Source: a virus. Taken from it: a stretch of 64,000 nucleotides of DNA. The translations under genes and the position numbers were made by a program. Shown one piece after another: positions 62,740-64,000 of this stretch. Numbering within the stretch: the first letter of the stretch is position 1; every line of letters starts with the position of its first letter. The stretch covers positions 1 to 64,000 of IMG/VR virus record IMGVR_UViG_3300031237_000001. One strand, given 5' to 3'. The notes beneath the pieces were generated by a model, which was not told the origin of the DNA, made no database searches, and was given only the letters and a program-made list of their open reading frames with translations.

Positions 62740-63183
62740 AAGGTCTGCTCGTATCTTCATCAACAGTTTTCCCAAACGGTTCTCCCCGAGCCACGTCCAG
62801 CCGTTGTTCGTCCACATTTTAACGGAGCCCCAGTACTTGTCGCCCCAGGAGTTCCCCTCGATCAACTCAGCCTCACCCGTCGCCTTCAACTTCTCAGCGA
62901 GTTCTCCACCCGGCGCGAACTTTTGTCGCAGTAAGCCCTCCATAACTTCCAGGCGCACGTCCATCCAATCTGGCCGCTGTTCAACGCGCCGACCCCGCCG
63001 CTTTGCTTCTCCCGGCGTCTTCGCGCCTTCTATGAACATCCGGCCCACATCATCCGCCGCCTTCGCCGCTTGGTAGGCGTGCTCCACAGTCGGGAAGACG
63101 TACCCGACATACTGAACCTCGGCCAGCCAGAAGTTGCTCAACCATCTGTACTCGCCATGGAAACTCGTTATCTGGTTACTCAT
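62728..63183 (-). CDS. NADAR (YbiA-like) N-glycosidase-type protein (151 aa)
   Basis: ATG 63183 was chosen: it gives the usual family start ITSFHGEYRWLSNFW; a longer frame to 63267 crosses the upstream repeat. The conserved order is all present: F.GE.RWLSNF, FPTVEHAYQAAKA, a GR...R.DW...R..VM..GL..KF segment, ATGEAELIEGN and WG..WG. Known NADAR enzymes cleave N-glycosidic bonds of ADP-ribose compounds. Some reverse ADP-ribosylation of guanine in DNA made by DarT-type toxins, and phage copies can counter such defence. Here it may do the same. Flanked by direct repeats, as an inserted cassette would be. Confidence 0.88.
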   Translation of the reverse strand: MSNQITSFHGEYRWLSNFWLAEVQYVGYVFPTVEHAYQAAKAADDVGRMFIEGAKTPGEAKRRGRRVEQRPDWMDVRLEVMEGLLRQKFAPGGELAEKLKATGEAELIEGNSWGDKYWGSVKMWTNNGWTWLGENRLGKLLMKIRADLLGK

Positions 63184-63188
63184 AGTCG

Positions 63189-63218
63189 ATACGTCTCTCT
63201 CATCTTCTTCGGCGTTGA
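63189..63218 (+). repeat. Direct repeat flanking the NADAR gene, copy 2
   Basis: Second copy of the element at 62691-62720. In the + direction it would still read YVSLIFFGVD, like the YTSLIFFGVE end of the gene at 62548, so it is a relic of that gene end on the other side of NADAR. Confidence 0.55.
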
Positions 63219-63244
63219 CCGGCCGCGCCAACTGGGGGCTAAGA

Positions 63245-63601
63245 CTACTCGTCGTCGTTCCCGCCAAGCGGCGTTCCCCACAGCGTCTTCACACCCTTCT
63301 TCGCCAAGTTGCGTTGCAGGTCCACCCACTCGTCCCAGTCTTCCTGTTCGCCCAGCCGCTTCAGGACCTCGTCGACATCGTCGCAAACGTCCCCCATGTG
63401 ATCGCACAGAGTCAGGCTCGCTATGAAGCTCAGTAGGAGATCCCGGCTCTCCTGCGCAGCCTCGTCAAGCGCGGCCTCGATCTCCCGGGCCGCGTCCTCC
63501 ACGTCGCCCCGGCACTTCAGCCGAGGGTCCTGCCCCTCTACGTCGCAGTATCGACAGTGCCAGGCTTCTGCCAGCTCTCGCGCCTTCTCCTTGTGGCTCA
63601 T
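63245..63601 (-). CDS. Hypothetical protein with N-terminal zinc pair (118 aa)
   Basis: ATG 63601 overlaps the methyltransferase stop (ATGA). CRYCDVEGQDPRLKC near residue 16 could bind zinc. The rest is acidic helix (AAREIEAALDEAAQES) with more Cys (LCDHMGDVC). Function unknown; co-transcribed with the methyltransferase. Confidence 0.65.
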   Translation of the reverse strand: MSHKEKARELAEAWHCRYCDVEGQDPRLKCRGDVEDAAREIEAALDEAAQESRDLLLSFIASLTLCDHMGDVCDDVDEVLKRLGEQEDWDEWVDLQRNLAKKGVKTLWGTPLGGNDDE

Positions 63602-64000
63602 GTCTCCTCCTCCGTTTCCGTCCAGGCCCGGATCACTTCCGCCGCGATTTGCGGGACGATGGCGTTTCCGAGGGCGCGTAGTTTAGCCACTCGACCGGGA
63701 ACCCCATGAGCCAGGAGACGAACTCCGGGTTTAACGCGCCGGTACTTCCCTTGCGGGTCTGGTCCGATGAGCGCATAGTCGTCCCAAGTTTCACGTAAGC
63801 TACGTTCTCCAACAAGTTCCCTCTCTTCCGATCCCAGTGATCCCCCATTCCGGTAGTTGGATTGGCACTCAGTTTCTCCCCGTTGCTGGTCGGCGTCGCC
63901 CACCCGCTCAAGTCGTGTGCTACTCCAGCCAGCGTCAAGCCGTGTGTCTCCCCGTGGCTCGGCGCCGACTTGGTGTTGCGATTCTCGTTTGGACTGCTTC
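63598..64000 (-). CDS. C-terminal part of a DNA cytosine-type methyltransferase (partial)
   Basis: The frame is open from the right edge to TGA 63600-63598. The end reads GKYRRVKPGVRLLAHG, then VAKLRALGNAIVPQIAAEVI. This is the C-terminal (motif X-like, GNAIVPQ) end of phage cytosine C5 methyltransferases. Catalytic motifs lie beyond the window. It would methylate phage DNA against host restriction. The same DNA read one base off (63633-64000) also resembles this protein family; see the findings. Confidence 0.75.
   Translation of the reverse strand, partial: KQSKRESQHQVGAEPRGDTRLDAGWSSTRLERVGDADQQRGETECQSNYRNGGSLGSEERELVGERSLRETWDDYALIGPDPQGKYRRVKPGVRLLAHGVPGRVAKLRALGNAIVPQIAAEVIRAWTETEEET
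63633..64000 (-). other. Second methyltransferase-like frame over the same DNA
   Basis: This overlapping frame is also open to the window edge and gives HGLTLAGVAHDLSGWATPT, then GALNPEFVSWLMGFP and EWLNYAPSETPSSRKSRRK. That is another common C-terminal pattern of phage DNA methyltransferases (GWATPT...LNPxFxxWLMGFP...SSRKSR). It ends 35 nt before the other frame. Only one can continue into the catalytic part. Confidence 0.6.

Overview
This window is part of the genome of a tailed double-stranded DNA bacteriophage of a GC-rich host. It codes for a terminase large subunit, portal, scaffold, major capsid protein of the N4 gp56-like type, adaptor- and nozzle-like tail proteins and fibres. It also carries a family A DNA polymerase and a dense run of very small, overlapping genes (ATGA, GTGA and TAATG junctions). 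There is no tape-measure protein or tail-sheath gene. Two adaptor-like proteins, a nozzle-like protein and three large glycine/glutamine-rich candidate ejection proteins point to a short-tailed (podovirus) particle. I see no integrase, repressor, canonical tRNA or CRISPR array, and both ends of the window are cut. The host cannot be named from the sequence.

Layout. Positions 1-28214 are read on the + strand as one long early/middle operon. The first 14 kb hold mostly tiny proteins of unknown function, many with Cys/His clusters or a single membrane span. Then come a RecA/Sak4-like ATPase (14115), an exported or lipoprotein-like product (15975), a protein beside the replication genes (17279), a structured non-coding stretch (17897-18243), a uracil-DNA-glycosylase-like protein (18704), PolA (19797), an HD hydrolase (22114), a metallophosphoesterase (24588), a zinc-finger plus deoxyribosyltransferase-like protein (25504), a DUF1599-like protein (26779) and a RepA-type (AAA_25) ATPase (27381). 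The two arms meet at 28211-28214, where the stop codons overlap. Positions 61257 down to 28211 are read on the - strand as the late operon: fibres, terminase, portal, scaffold, capsid, candidate lysis genes, adaptors, nozzle and ejection proteins. Two + strand inserts break it: a promoter-driven structured RNA with a tRNA-like 3' end (40805-41206) and a single accessory gene with its own promoter (42481-42913). Positions 61367-62739 carry four more + strand genes. Positions 62728-64000 carry a NADAR gene, a small gene and the end of a DNA methyltransferase on the - strand.

How the genes fit together. The ATPases, polymerase, nuclease-like protein (9304) and UDG-like protein form the replication/recombination set. 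The nucleotide-related proteins (25504, 26779), NADAR and methyltransferase suggest protection or modification of phage DNA or nucleotides. The late operon builds the particle. A recurring TARnAT-GGGGT-like motif lies in front of many late genes and may be a late regulatory element.

The most unusual points are: the 370-nt structured RNA with a perfect acceptor/T-arm-like 3' domain; a second structured RNA with a possible pseudoknot; a Cas4/RecB-like nuclease whose motif order is circularly permuted; a replicative ATPase whose best-placed start codon is ACG; a methyltransferase 3' end that looks family-like in two reading frames; and a NADAR gene flanked by direct repeats. All functional assignments are from reading the sequence; no database search was run.
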